Counted from the first letter of the stretch, positions 16,299 to 25,245 are shown. The stretch is 64,000 bases of DNA from Terriglobia bacterium (GCA_020073605.1 JAIQEW010000010.1:53234-117233), one strand, 5' to 3'. Notes: generated by a model from the sequence alone, not told the origin. Numbers and translations are program-made.

Positions 16299-17060
16299 AT
16301 GCGATTTTCGCTGGCGATCTTTTTGGGTATTGTCTGCCTCTGCCTGATGGCTCAATGTCAGACCGCGCCATCGGCCGCGGATGGGGCCGTCGCGGGAGCA
16401 CACCCTACCGCGGCGTCCTCCGCCGCTTCGTTGCCGGATTGGGCCGGCATCTGGACGCCCAATTTCGCCGGCGATCCCACGGGCGAGCAGCCGTCCTTGA
16501 CTCCCGCGTCTGCCGCGCAGTTGAAGGCCATACAGGATGCGCAGGCGAGAAATGAAGAGCCCGCTACGGAAGCTGCGAATTGCGTGCCTCCCGGCATGCC
16601 GACGATTATGTTCATGCCGTATGATCTCGAATTCCTGTTCACGCCCGGGCGCGTGACGATTATTCAGGAAGCATACATGCAGGTCAGACGCGTGTTCACC
16701 GACGGCCGCAGTCATCCGGCCAATCTCGATCCCACTTTCAACGGCCACTCGATCGGGCGCTGGGAGGGCGATACCTTGGTCATTGATACGGTTGGTCTGG
16801 GGCATAAAACGCCGCTTGGATTCAGCCGCCTCAATCACGGTCCTCAACTGCACGTCGTCGAGCGAATCCGTCTCACCGCTCCCGATACGATGGAGGTTCG
16901 AATGACTTTGACGGACCCGGACGTGCTTCAAAATCCGTGGCACATCGTAAGAACCTTCACGCGTCACCGGGAGTGGGATCAACTGGAATACGTCTGTGAA
17001 GAGAACAATCGCAATCAAATTGACAGCAGTGGGAAGATCTCGCCCGGCCTTCGCAAGTAA
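16299..17060 (+). CDS. Secreted 'GHWEG' family protein, copy 2
   Basis: The 253-residue protein has a signal peptide (MRFSLAIFLGIVCLCLMAQCQ) that may end in a lipobox-like L-M-A-Q-C. Family blocks are LPDWAGIWTPNF, TDGRSHPANLDPTFNGHSIGRWEGDTLVIDT, HVVERIRL, and a C-terminal WDQLEYVCEENNR. The ATG follows GGAGGGAG. Compared with copy 1, the His of GHWEG is Arg here (GRWEG), showing which positions vary. Divergent from DUF6152 copy 2; function unknown. Confidence 0.75.
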   Translation: MRFSLAIFLGIVCLCLMAQCQTAPSAADGAVAGAHPTAASSAASLPDWAGIWTPNFAGDPTGEQPSLTPASAAQLKAIQDAQARNEEPATEAANCVPPGMPTIMFMPYDLEFLFTPGRVTIIQEAYMQVRRVFTDGRSHPANLDPTFNGHSIGRWEGDTLVIDTVGLGHKTPLGFSRLNHGPQLHVVERIRLTAPDTMEVRMTLTDPDVLQNPWHIVRTFTRHREWDQLEYVCEENNRNQIDSSGKISPGLRK

Positions 17061-17218
17061 AACGGAAGGATGCACGGCTGAACTGAATGCTTTTGCCTAG
17101 CGCTGGCCGTGGTGGTCCAGGTTGGTGGACCCGCGCTACGCTTCATATCGACTCGATATTCCTTTCACGTATCGATCCGGCTCGAATTACGTCCGCTTGA
17201 ATGCCGCAGCGGAGGCTA

Positions 17219-19102
17219 TCACTGCTCGCGGATGCGGAGGACGCGCGGCGAGGGATGCGGCGCGTACATTTCCTCAACCAGCGCGGCGCGGCGCTCGAGA
17301 ATCGCGCCTTGATTCAGAGAGGTCTTGTCGGTAATCTCGCCGGCGTCGAGCGAGGGCGGCTCGTCGAGCAGAATGGCGCGCTCGACGCGGTTCGAGCTGC
17401 CGGTCGCCTGCGCGGCGAAGGATTCCAGCAGCGCCGTGAATTTCTTAACGACCGCCTCGTGCCGCAACACCTCGGCGGGCGCGGCTCCGGCCGGCAAATC
17501 TGGCGCGAGCCGGCGGCACGCCTCGAGATTCGGCACCACTAAAATCCCCAGAAAATTGCGATCGTGCCCCGCGATCACCACGTCGTTCATGTAGGGCGCG
17601 AACCAGTGGATGAGCTTGAGACGCAGAGGGCCCACATTCACGAACGTTCCCGAATCCAGCTTGAAATCCTCCGCGAATCGCCCGTCGAAAAACAGCCCCT
17701 TGTTAATATCCTCCGGATCGACGAATCGCACCGCGTCGCCGAACTTGTAATAGCCCTCTTCATCGAACGCCCTCCTGGTGAGCTCGGGCTCCTTCCAGTA
17801 ACCGGGCGTCACATTCGGGCCTTTCACTCGAATTTCGAGCTTCGTCCCCACGGGCGCCAGCTTCGCTTCCACGCCCGGCATGGGAAATCCGATGACACCG
17901 GTATCTTCCGAGTCCCAGGTGCATTGCAAAGCCATGGGCGAAGTTTCGGTCGCGCCCAGGCCCGTCGCCATCATGATCCTTTCGCCGCATGCCTCCACCA
18001 TCAGGTCCCTGTACGCGTCCCACAGCGCCTGCGATAGCGCCGCCCCGGCGTAGAACATGAACTTGATCCTGCTGAAAAAATTCTCGCGCAGCCGCGCATC
18101 GGTGCGAAAGTGCGGGAGCAATTCGTCGTAGCCCCTCGGCATGTTGAAATAGACCGTCGGCGCAATCTCGCGCAGATTTTCGACCGTGGCGGCGATGCCG
18201 CTCGCTGTCGGCCTGCCGTCGTCGATGTAGAGCGTGCCGCCGTTGTAAAGCACCATGCCTGTGTTGTGATTCCCGCCGGCCGTGTGGTTCCACGGCATCC
18301 AGTCCACCACCACCGGAGGCTCGTCGCCCATGAACGGAAATCCCTGCAAGATCATCTGCTGGTTGCTGCAGATCATCCGGTGCGTGTTGATCACAGCCTT
18401 GGGCAGCCCGGTCGAGCCGGAGGAGAAAAGGAACTTCGCGATGTCATCCGGAGCGATTGCCGCATGCGCCGCCTCGACGGCGTCTGTGGGCGGCGTTGCC
18501 GCGAGTTCGTCGAACGCAGTGGCCTTGCGGCCGGAAATCGCGCCCTCGCTGAAGACAATTTCGATCCCGGGATCAACTGCGGCATTGAGCGCGCGCCGAT
18601 ATCGCTCCGCATTCGCTACGAATACCATTCCCGGTGTCAGAATCTTCATCACGTGCTTCAGCTTCGCGAAGTCAGTGGAAACCAGCGAATAGGCCGGCGC
18701 GATCGACGCGGTGGGAACTCCCACGTGCTGCCCGGCGAACATCAGCAGCAGATGTTCGAGATCGTTTTCCGAAAGTATTGCGATGGGGCGAAGCGCTGAC
18801 AGGCCGCGGTCGAGGAAAGCCTGTCCGAGGCTGCGGACCTTCTTGAGCGCCTCCGAATAGGTCAGGTAGCGCCACTTGCCGTCCGCGCCGCGCTTGGCGG
18901 CGAGCGCGCGGTCCGGCGCCACGCGCGCCCAATAGAGCAGGCGCTCGGTGAGCACGCGGGGATATTTCCCGAGCGGCTCATCCGGGCGGATGATGATTGT
19001 GCCGTCCTCGCGCCGCTGCATCGACGCCTTGGACGTGCGCAGCCTGACCGGGCGCACTCGGTGCATCGGATTTTCCTTCGCTGTCGCGGGCGTCTTCGTC
19101 AT
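17219..19102 (-). CDS. fcs: Feruloyl-CoA synthase (AMP-forming, acyl-activating enzyme)
   Basis: The 627-residue ANL-superfamily ligase activates hydroxycinnamates such as ferulate to CoA thioesters with ATP. The P-loop-like AMP-binding motif FLFSSGSTGLPKAVINTH is near residue 215, followed by the A8-type block GLFFDGRFAEDFKLDSGTFVNVGPL, where the shorter feruloyl-CoA synthase subfamily replaces the usual YKTGD/K motifs. Length and N-terminus (RPDEPLGKYPRVLTERLLYWA) match that subfamily. Start at ATG 19102; ATG 19066 is an alternative. It is the last gene of a minus-strand set with the selenoprotein at 21468 and a small secreted protein. No enoyl-CoA hydratase/aldolase or vanillin dehydrogenase is adjacent. 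Confidence 0.85.
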   Translation of the reverse strand: MTKTPATAKENPMHRVRPVRLRTSKASMQRREDGTIIIRPDEPLGKYPRVLTERLLYWARVAPDRALAAKRGADGKWRYLTYSEALKKVRSLGQAFLDRGLSALRPIAILSENDLEHLLLMFAGQHVGVPTASIAPAYSLVSTDFAKLKHVMKILTPGMVFVANAERYRRALNAAVDPGIEIVFSEGAISGRKATAFDELAATPPTDAVEAAHAAIAPDDIAKFLFSSGSTGLPKAVINTHRMICSNQQMILQGFPFMGDEPPVVVDWMPWNHTAGGNHNTGMVLYNGGTLYIDDGRPTASGIAATVENLREIAPTVYFNMPRGYDELLPHFRTDARLRENFFSRIKFMFYAGAALSQALWDAYRDLMVEACGERIMMATGLGATETSPMALQCTWDSEDTGVIGFPMPGVEAKLAPVGTKLEIRVKGPNVTPGYWKEPELTRRAFDEEGYYKFGDAVRFVDPEDINKGLFFDGRFAEDFKLDSGTFVNVGPLRLKLIHWFAPYMNDVVIAGHDRNFLGILVVPNLEACRRLAPDLPAGAAPAEVLRHEAVVKKFTALLESFAAQATGSSNRVERAILLDEPPSLDAGEITDKTSLNQGAILERRAALVEEMYAPHPSPRVLRIREQ

Positions 19103-19143
19103 CGAACGTCCCGGTGCCGGGGAATTCTTGAAAAAGCCTTCAA

Positions 19144-19725
19144 CTATCTTCGTGCGGCCGGGCTTTCGTACAGCCGGAACCACGCACCGCCGCCACGGTG
19201 GATTACGCTGCCGACGTCTTCTTGAAAAATCATCAGCGGCTTGTCGGCGCCTCGCGGCACCCGGAAAGCGACCCATCCTTCCAGCGCGCTGCCTGGTGCC
19301 AGAGTACCGTTCAGCCGAGGCTTCGGAGATTCTGCTAAAGACGCAGCCGCATACTCCTTGCCGTCGGAACTTGTCGCGGTGAACTGGCCTTCCTCAATTG
19401 TATAACGATAGTGCGACGGGGAAGTTCTCGCGGAGAATTCAAACCGGATACGCGTCAGCAGATATTCGAAGCCCGCGCCGGGCGGCTTGTTAGAGGCGCT
19501 CGCGGCCTTCACCATTTCCCATGCTTTCTCGCCGCGCACTACTTGCAGTACCGTGATCTTGGTGTCGTAAAGTTCGTCGCCGCCCAGGTATTGGTCGCCA
19601 AACCCGATGACGTACGTGAGAGGCACGCCGAGCGGTTGCGCGTGAGCGGAAGGAGAGGTCTGGCCGCTCAGTGCCGTGACATGCAACAACGCCGATAGAA
19701 CGAGGATGGCCGCGCTACGCCGCAT
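19144..19725 (-). CDS. Secreted protein of unknown function with DUF4352/telokin-like domain
   Basis: The 193-residue protein has a signal peptide (MRRSAAILVLSALLHVTALSG). The mature part reads as an immunoglobulin-like beta sandwich: ITVLQVVRGEKAWEMVKAA, GFEYLLTRIRFEF, GTLAPGSALEGWVAFRVPRGADKPLMIFQE, the pattern of DUF4352 domains. No catalytic residues can be named. It sits 18 bp after the selenoprotein and 41 bp before the feruloyl-CoA synthase gene on the same strand, so co-transcription is likely. Confidence 0.65.
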   Translation of the reverse strand: MRRSAAILVLSALLHVTALSGQTSPSAHAQPLGVPLTYVIGFGDQYLGGDELYDTKITVLQVVRGEKAWEMVKAASASNKPPGAGFEYLLTRIRFEFSARTSPSHYRYTIEEGQFTATSSDGKEYAAASLAESPKPRLNGTLAPGSALEGWVAFRVPRGADKPLMIFQEDVGSVIHRGGGAWFRLYESPAARR

Positions 19726-19743
19726 TCGGATGAGAAGTCTTCC

Positions 19744-21468
19744 CTACGCCCACTGATCGATCGAGACGCTCACACGGTAACTCATATTCGCCACCATGTG
19801 ATACGGGTTCGTCTGGCCGCCGACGACCACGAAATTGTATGAATCGGGGCGCTGGTAATAGGGAACCATCTCGTCGTCGGGCGTTTCGACTTTCGGAACC
19901 CATCGGCCCGCAAACAGAGTTGACCTGGCGTTCTTCGCGGAGATCTTTGAATTCTTCTGCAGCCAGTCGGCGAGTTGTTCTTTCGTTTTGAAGCCCAGCT
20001 CGACCAGCCCCTGCGCCACGAGCGGATCGCACACAATGAGCGCGCCGAAGAGCGGGCCAAATGGTATGCAGTTGTAGGCGATGGCCTCGTGATATTGCGG
20101 GACCGGCCTCACCCCGAGGCCGATGCCTCCCTGTCCCTGCGAGATGCTGAAGCCGACGAAGAGACTCGCGACGTTTTCTTCGGCCTTGAATCCCTTTTGC
20201 ACGTGCAGCGGTGTCCACGGACTCGCCTGCTCGTTTTCCGGAATGATCAGGTTGTTGAAGTTGGTGCTATTGCCCAGCGTGCCCAGATACGTCTGTCCGG
20301 GTATGCCGGAATTGCTCAGGTTCTTTGAGAGTATCGTCCACGCGCGTCCGATCGCGGCGCTCGGCTGCGAAAACGGTCCCATCGCGCCGATTCCATAGTT
20401 CATGTTGAGCTTGTCGCGAATCGGCCCGTTGATCACGGCCGCGACAGCAAAAGAATTGGTCGAACTCGAAAGCGCCGTCAGGCCGCTCGCCGCGAGCGCG
20501 AGAATCGTCGGGAGATACTCCGGCGTCGCTCCCGCCATCACGGCATTAATCGCCACCTGTCTCACCGTGTACGACCACTCCGGATAAGAACCCTTGGCCG
20601 GAGCCATTTTGCCGACCACTTCATCCGGCTTGTGGCTCGTGCCCTTCAGCATCGCATCGACTCGCTCCTGCGTGGGCAGGACGATCTGCATGAAATCCGT
20701 CATGCCATTGTCGATGAAATACTGCTGGAGGTTGTCCGCCGTATCGCTGTAAGTCGGAGGCCCGACGCTGGGCGTGACCGTCCCCGTCTTCGATTCTTCG
20801 GCCGTGAGCGGGCTGGTCAGCGCGTCGATCACTTCCTTCATCAACGGCTTGCCGCTGACCGGATCGTTTCCTTCGAGATACGCATACATTTCCGCATCCG
20901 TCTTTCCCCACACGGGGTGCGGCGTGAAGCAGATGCGCTCGAGCGGCATGCCGCGTTGCGCCGCGTTCGTCTTGGCGAGATCCTTGAACGCGATCGTCAC
21001 CATCGGAGCCGTCGGGAAACCCATCTGTTCGAACTTTATGCAGTGACCGACGGTCGCTGGTGTGCACGTGCTTCAATGGCCGATGGCCATGATGACGGCG
21101 TTGCCTTTCGCTTTGATCTCCGCGTTTAGCTTGGGATCGTCATCCGCGAACGCTCCCGCCTTCAACCGGTAGACGGTTGTGACGCTGGGCATGTTCTTCT
21201 TGAACCAATTCGCGACTTGGTCCAGAAAGTGATCCGCGCCCGGGAATCCGTCGGACACGAGGTAGATTGTCTTGCCGTCCAGAGAGGGCAGACGCTTTGC
21301 CATCGGAACGAGCTGGATGGGAGGAGGGGTGCCTCTCGGGTTCAGCGCTTCGATCTTGCCCGGTCCGGCGGCTGCCGCAGTCTTCTTGGCCTTGTCGGCT
21401 TCGGCGCGGGAACCAGCCAGGAGTGCCGGAGACATCCCCAGCAGCGACAGCATTTTGCGCCTGTTCAT
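19744..21468 (-). CDS. UGSC-family selenoprotein; TGA at 21073-21075 read as selenocysteine
   Basis: The frame opened at ATG 21468 (after GAGGAGG) runs 131 codons to TGA at 21073-21075 and continues in the same phase, with no other stop, to 19744; read through it gives 574 residues with Sec132. The N-terminus MNRRKMLSLLGMSPALLAGS resembles a Tat signal. Around the TGA the protein reads A-I-G-H-U-S-T-C-T, then K-F-E-Q-M-G-F-P-T and I-C-F-T-P-H-P. This is the layout of the UGSC (seleno)protein family, in which U-x-x-C is a redox motif; here the middle residues are S-T instead of G-S. The C-terminal part has the companion blocks AVMAGATPEYLPTILAL, INGPIRDKLNMNYGIGAMGP and AAIGRAWTI. A SECIS-like hairpin follows the TGA. 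The reaction is unknown. Sec machinery (selABCD) must be elsewhere. Confidence 0.87.
21041..21059 (-). promoter_or_regulatory. Bacterial SECIS element of the UGSC selenoprotein
   Basis: On the minus strand the mRNA reads CAGCGACC-GUC-GGUCACUG: an 8-bp arm with one C.A mismatch and a 3-nt apical loop GUC. The loop begins 21 nt after the UGA. Bacterial SECIS elements lie just downstream of the UGA, with the apical loop about 16-37 nt away and a G and U at the start of the loop; spacing and loop both fit. Confidence 0.75.
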
Positions 21469-21587
21469 GGCCTGCCTCCTCGCGGCACCGTCGCAAGAGA
21501 TATCGTTCGGTTCCCGGCGCGCCTGCGGCGGATGTTAGCCACCGGACAAAACCTTGTCAAGAAAAGGCCCAACCACCTGGTGGTGGG

Positions 21588-22583
21588 TTATTTCACCCAG
21601 GATTGGACTACATAAAAAACAACGGCTCCGATCAAAGCTGCGCCAGGAATCGTCAACACCCAGGCGAGTGCGATTTGGCGAGTCACTCCCCACCGCACCG
21701 CGGTGAGGCGCCGTGAGGCGCCGACGCCGACGATGGCGCCGGTGATCGTATGCGTAGTGCTCACGGGAATGCCGAAATGTGCCGTGCCGATCAGAGTGAG
21801 GGCGCCGGCAGCTTCGGCGGAAAACCCTCCGAAGGGCGTGAGCTTGGTAATGCGCTGGCCCATGGTTTTGATGATGCGCCAGCCGCCTGCCATGGTGCCG
21901 CCGCCCATGGCGAGATGGCAGCAGATGATGACCCAGTAGGGAACGGTGTAGCTCTTCATGAGGCCGCCGGCCACGAGAGCGGCGGTAATGATGCCCATGC
22001 CCTTTTGTGCGTCGTTGGTGCCGTGCCCAAGACTGTAGCAGGCGGCGGAGAAGAGTTGCAGGCGGCGGAACCAACGATCCACTTTCTTCGGGCGCTGTTT
22101 GTGGACGATCCAGCTTGTAACTACGGTGACGACCGTACTGACGCAAAAGCCGATGACTGGGGAGAGGAAGATGAAGAGCACCGGCATAGTCCAGCCATGG
22201 AGAATCAGAGCGCGAAAACCAGCGTGCGCGACCGCGGCTCCGCCGTAGCCGCCGATGAGCGCGTGCGAGGAACTGATGGGGAGGCCGAGCACCAGCGTAA
22301 TCAGATTCCATGTGATGGCGCCGAGAAGTCCGGCGAGCAGGACTCTTTCATCAACCAGCTCGATGTGCACCATGCCCTTGCCGATCGTGTTGGCGACCGC
22401 CGTGCCAAACACGAAGGCAGCGATGAAATTCCAGAAGGCAGCCCAGGCGACGGCGCGGAATGGCGTGAGGACGCGGGTGGATACCACCGTGGCGATGGAA
22501 TTGGCGGCGTCGTGCCAGCCATTGGAGAATTCGAAAGCGAGAGTCAGCCCAACCACGACAAGAAGGAGAGTGAAGCTATTCAC
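21588..22583 (-). CDS. pit: Low-affinity inorganic phosphate transporter (PiT family)
   Basis: The 331-residue PiT permease imports phosphate (or metal-phosphate) using the ion gradient. The inverted-repeat signatures are present: FSNGWHDAANSIATVV in the first half and LGHGTNDAQKGMGII in the second, each with the conserved Asp and Asn/His. About ten transmembrane helices can be drawn. The start is uncertain; GTG 22583 fits family length, and a TTG at 22631 is possible. It lies 135 bp after a DUF47 gene on the same strand, the classic pairing for this transporter. Confidence 0.9.
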   Translation of the reverse strand: MNSFTLLLVVVGLTLAFEFSNGWHDAANSIATVVSTRVLTPFRAVAWAAFWNFIAAFVFGTAVANTIGKGMVHIELVDERVLLAGLLGAITWNLITLVLGLPISSSHALIGGYGGAAVAHAGFRALILHGWTMPVLFIFLSPVIGFCVSTVVTVVTSWIVHKQRPKKVDRWFRRLQLFSAACYSLGHGTNDAQKGMGIITAALVAGGLMKSYTVPYWVIICCHLAMGGGTMAGGWRIIKTMGQRITKLTPFGGFSAEAAGALTLIGTAHFGIPVSTTHTITGAIVGVGASRRLTAVRWGVTRQIALAWVLTIPGAALIGAVVFYVVQSWVK

Positions 22584-22718
22584 GAGCAAAACCCCGGGCG
22601 GGAAAGGCAGCAACGGAGACCCGCGGTGCAAAGAGAGATTTCTCGCCCGCGAGCGTGCCAGAAATAATGACGGGCTGTGCTTTCACGCAGCCTTAGGTCG
22701 AAGGGGAGCATCGGCGGC

Positions 22719-23345
22719 TCAGGCACTCTTGAGGATGACGCCTTCGACGACGTTGGCGACGTCTTCGCACTTGTCCACGGCAGTCTCGATGACTTCGAAG
22801 ATTTCCTTCCACTTGATGACCTGGAGCGGGTCCTTTTCTTCATCGAAAAGCTGCGCGATGAGCGTACGGCAGAGGCGGTCGCTCTCGTTTTCGTGGCGGT
22901 TGATCTCAATGCAGTGCTTCAGCGATTTTTCCGGCGTCTCTATGGCTTGGATGGCGGCGGAGACTTCCGCGGCGGCGGAAAGAAGGATTTTGACCAGCTC
23001 CACAGTGCCCGGCCGCACCGCATCCACGCGATAAAGGACGAAGCGGCTGGCGGCGGCGTCGATCAGATCGATGACGTCGTCGAGCTGGCTGCAAAGTTCG
23101 TGGATGTCCTCGCGGTCGAACGGTGTGATGAAGGTCTGGTTCAGCTTGGTAAAAATTCTGTGGGTAATCTCGTCGCCTTCGTGCTCGATGGCTTTGATGA
23201 TTTGCACCTGTTCGGGAACTCCCGTGTAGTGCTCGAGCATCTGAACCAGGGCTTTCGCCCCGGCGGAAATGTTTTCTGCTTGTTTGCGAAAAAGGTCGAC
23301 GAAACCTTCTTCTCTTGGCAGGAACCGCTGCAAAAGGCCCGGCAT
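22719..23345 (-). CDS. DUF47/PhoU-like Pit accessory protein
   Basis: The 208-residue all-helical protein begins MPGLLQRFLPREEGFVDLFRKQAE, with the DUF47 landmarks IKAIEHEGDEITHRIFTKLNQTFITPFDREDIHEL and DDVIDLIDAAASRF. DUF47 proteins resemble PhoU, bind metal through the E-x3-D type motifs, and are thought to control the adjacent PiT transporter. The ATG at 23345 follows AAGGGAGAG. First gene of the two-gene phosphate operon. Confidence 0.9.
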   Translation of the reverse strand: MPGLLQRFLPREEGFVDLFRKQAENISAGAKALVQMLEHYTGVPEQVQIIKAIEHEGDEITHRIFTKLNQTFITPFDREDIHELCSQLDDVIDLIDAAASRFVLYRVDAVRPGTVELVKILLSAAAEVSAAIQAIETPEKSLKHCIEINRHENESDRLCRTLIAQLFDEEKDPLQVIKWKEIFEVIETAVDKCEDVANVVEGVILKSA

Positions 23346-23667
23346 ATTGTGTGACTCTCCCTTGAAGAGTCGAATGAAAGCGCGACCACTCTAGCAGAGG
23401 CACGGAAGACGGGGCAACAAGCATGAATGGATGAGAGAGTTCATCGGAAATGCGGGAAGAAGGACCCGCCACCAAAGGCTTCCTCAAGTTGACAACGCTG
23501 CTGCCCGTGTTTTATGGTGGATTTTCTCCGCGTCATTCAGGTTTTTGGCAGCGGAGGCGGCCTCAGTTGCCAATTCCCACGAAAAATCGGCTCAACAATC
23601 AGTTTCGACATAATCCGAAGTCTGGACCGCACCAGCGGAAGTTCATGCAATCCTTTGCGGCCGCGCG
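23346..23667. other. Intergenic spacer between divergent genes
   Basis: This 322-bp region separates the DUF47 gene (minus) and the hydrolase gene (plus). No convincing gene is seen. TTGACA at 23489-23494 with TATGGT at 23513-23518 (18-bp spacer) is a possible promoter toward the hydrolase. No strong hairpin or repeat was found. Confidence 0.5.
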
Positions 23668-24396
23668 GTGAGCGTGCCGCCTCCGCATCTTTTGCTTCTT
23701 CCGGGCCTCGTCTGCGACGCCGATGTCTGGAAACATCAGGCGCACTCTCTTGCCGGCGTCACCACGGTCAGCGTTCCGGATTATGGATTGAGCGATTCGC
23801 TCGAGAAAATGGCGCAGGTCGCGATCGAACGCGCGCCGCAGCGTTTTGCGCTCGCCGGGCACTCCATGGGAGCGCGCGTGTCCTTCGAGATCGTGCGCCG
23901 CGCGCCGGAGCGCGTCGTGGGGCTCGCCATCCTGGATAGCGCGTACAGGCCCCGGCCGGCCGGTGAAGCGGGCGAGCGCGAGAAGGCGAATCGGCTCGCG
24001 CTGTTAAATATCGCGCAAACGCAGGGAATGCTCGCCATGGCGCTTCGCTGGCTGCCGGGCATCGTCCATCCCGCCCGACTTGCGGATCAGCCGCTGGTCG
24101 ATTCGATCGTCGAAATGATATGCCGCAAGACCCCTGAGATTTTCGCCGCGCAGATCAAGGCGCTGCTCGAGCGCCCCGACGCCGCGCCCGTGCTCGCCTC
24201 CGTCCGCTGCCCCACGCTTGTGCTCTGCGGCCGCGAGGACACGTGGAGCCCGCTCGCCGGGCATCAGGAGATGGCCGCGCTTGTTCCGAACAGCAAGCTT
24301 GTCGTCATCGAAAATTCCGGGCACATGTCCACAATGGAGCGCCCTGAAGACGTGACCGCCGCCATGACCCTGTGGTTCGCGGGCCTCAAGAGCTAA
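23668..24396 (+). CDS. Alpha/beta-fold hydrolase
   Basis: The 242-residue soluble hydrolase has the nucleophile elbow GHSMG (Ser about residue 68), an oxyanion region after LLLPGLVCDADVW, a likely acid in CGREDTWSP, and the catalytic His in ENSGHMSTMERPEDV. The family includes esterases, C-C hydrolases and thioesterases, and the substrate cannot be assigned. Start is GTG 23668; no other start matches the family N-terminus. It stands alone, so its pathway is unknown. Confidence 0.8.
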   Translation: MSVPPPHLLLLPGLVCDADVWKHQAHSLAGVTTVSVPDYGLSDSLEKMAQVAIERAPQRFALAGHSMGARVSFEIVRRAPERVVGLAILDSAYRPRPAGEAGEREKANRLALLNIAQTQGMLAMALRWLPGIVHPARLADQPLVDSIVEMICRKTPEIFAAQIKALLERPDAAPVLASVRCPTLVLCGREDTWSPLAGHQEMAALVPNSKLVVIENSGHMSTMERPEDVTAAMTLWFAGLKS

Positions 24397-24496
24397 GTGC
24401 GCCGCCGATGGGCCATATGCCCACTAGTCTGACTTACCAATCACTGGGATGGAGCCCAGCGGCAATAAACGCTGTTGCGATGTAAGATCGCCTGAC

Positions 24497-25105
24497 ATGA
24501 CCACTCAAGAAGAGTTTTGGAATTGGTTCATCCAGCATGAGGGGGAGCTGTTCGATTTCGATCCTCGTAGGGAAGCTGAACGAGAGAGAATCTTTGATGA
24601 GCTCGCCGGTGAGCTGCGGAAGGTCGATCCGGATCTTGCCTTCGAATTTGGGCCGAATGAACCGAGAAGAGAATTTGTCGTCAGTGCTGGCGGCATCAAG
24701 CGCGCATTTCCTGCTGTTGTCTCGCTAGTGAGTGTTGCGCCGACTCTCGACCGTTGGCAAGTGATTGCCTTCCGCCCGAGACGTCCTCCCCAGGTTGTGG
24801 AGTTTCGAGGTAAGCGTGTTGACCCAGACGACGTTCAATTCTCGCTGCTCGATAACGGAAAGACCGCCGGCATCTATCTGTTCATTCCCGGCTTTCGAGA
24901 AGGTGATGTCGACCTAAAGCAAATTGGCTACCTGCTGTTCGATGGCACGCTAGGAGAATATGACGTGGAAACCCGGCTCGGTCTCATCAAGATGTTTTCA
25001 CCGGACACGCACACAGTCGGAGACCGGTATCCACTAGCCGATTTACCCGCTCTCTTTGACGGATTGGTCGCCCGGCTCGAGGGGCACCGGGTGAGACCCT
25101 CGTAG
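24497..25105 (+). CDS. Conserved hypothetical protein
   Basis: The 202-residue soluble protein is of unknown function. It has an N-terminal FWNWFIQHEGELFDFDP block, then EFGPNEPRREFVVSAGGIKRAFPAVVSLVSVAP, WQVIAFRPRR, and a C-terminal LIKMFSPDTHTVGDRYPLADLPALFD. It has the look of small bacterial proteins often found near toxin-immunity loci, but no partner is present here. There is no signal peptide or membrane segment. ATG 24497 is chosen because the upstream in-frame codons do not look conserved. Its GC content is visibly lower than that of its neighbours. Confidence 0.6.
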   Translation: MTTQEEFWNWFIQHEGELFDFDPRREAERERIFDELAGELRKVDPDLAFEFGPNEPRREFVVSAGGIKRAFPAVVSLVSVAPTLDRWQVIAFRPRRPPQVVEFRGKRVDPDDVQFSLLDNGKTAGIYLFIPGFREGDVDLKQIGYLLFDGTLGEYDVETRLGLIKMFSPDTHTVGDRYPLADLPALFDGLVARLEGHRVRPS

Positions 25106-25195
25106 TGAGGTGCGCATCCTTTGTCTGCGGTAGGCGGGAGGGGTTGGTATTTCGCGGTGCCGCGCCATTCGCATCGGCCGCGCGGCGTTCGCACA

Positions 25196-25224
25196 TTGAC
25201 GCAGCCGTTCCGCCCTTCTAGAAT
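25196..25224 (+). promoter_or_regulatory. Sigma-70 promoter of the aromatic-cleavage operon
   Basis: TTGACG (25196-25201), a 17-bp spacer and TAGAAT (25219-25224), ending 21 bp before the LigJ-like start codon. Five of six bases match consensus in each box. Confidence 0.6.
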
Positions 25225-25245
25225 CCGAACCCGAGATCAAACATC

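Noticed and set aside
21025..21075. Two separate genes (131 and 426 residues) instead of a selenoprotein
   Set aside because: The downstream frame has no ribosome site at its first ATG and would omit the conserved motif encoded between the TGA and that ATG. The phase is unbroken and a SECIS-like hairpin is present.
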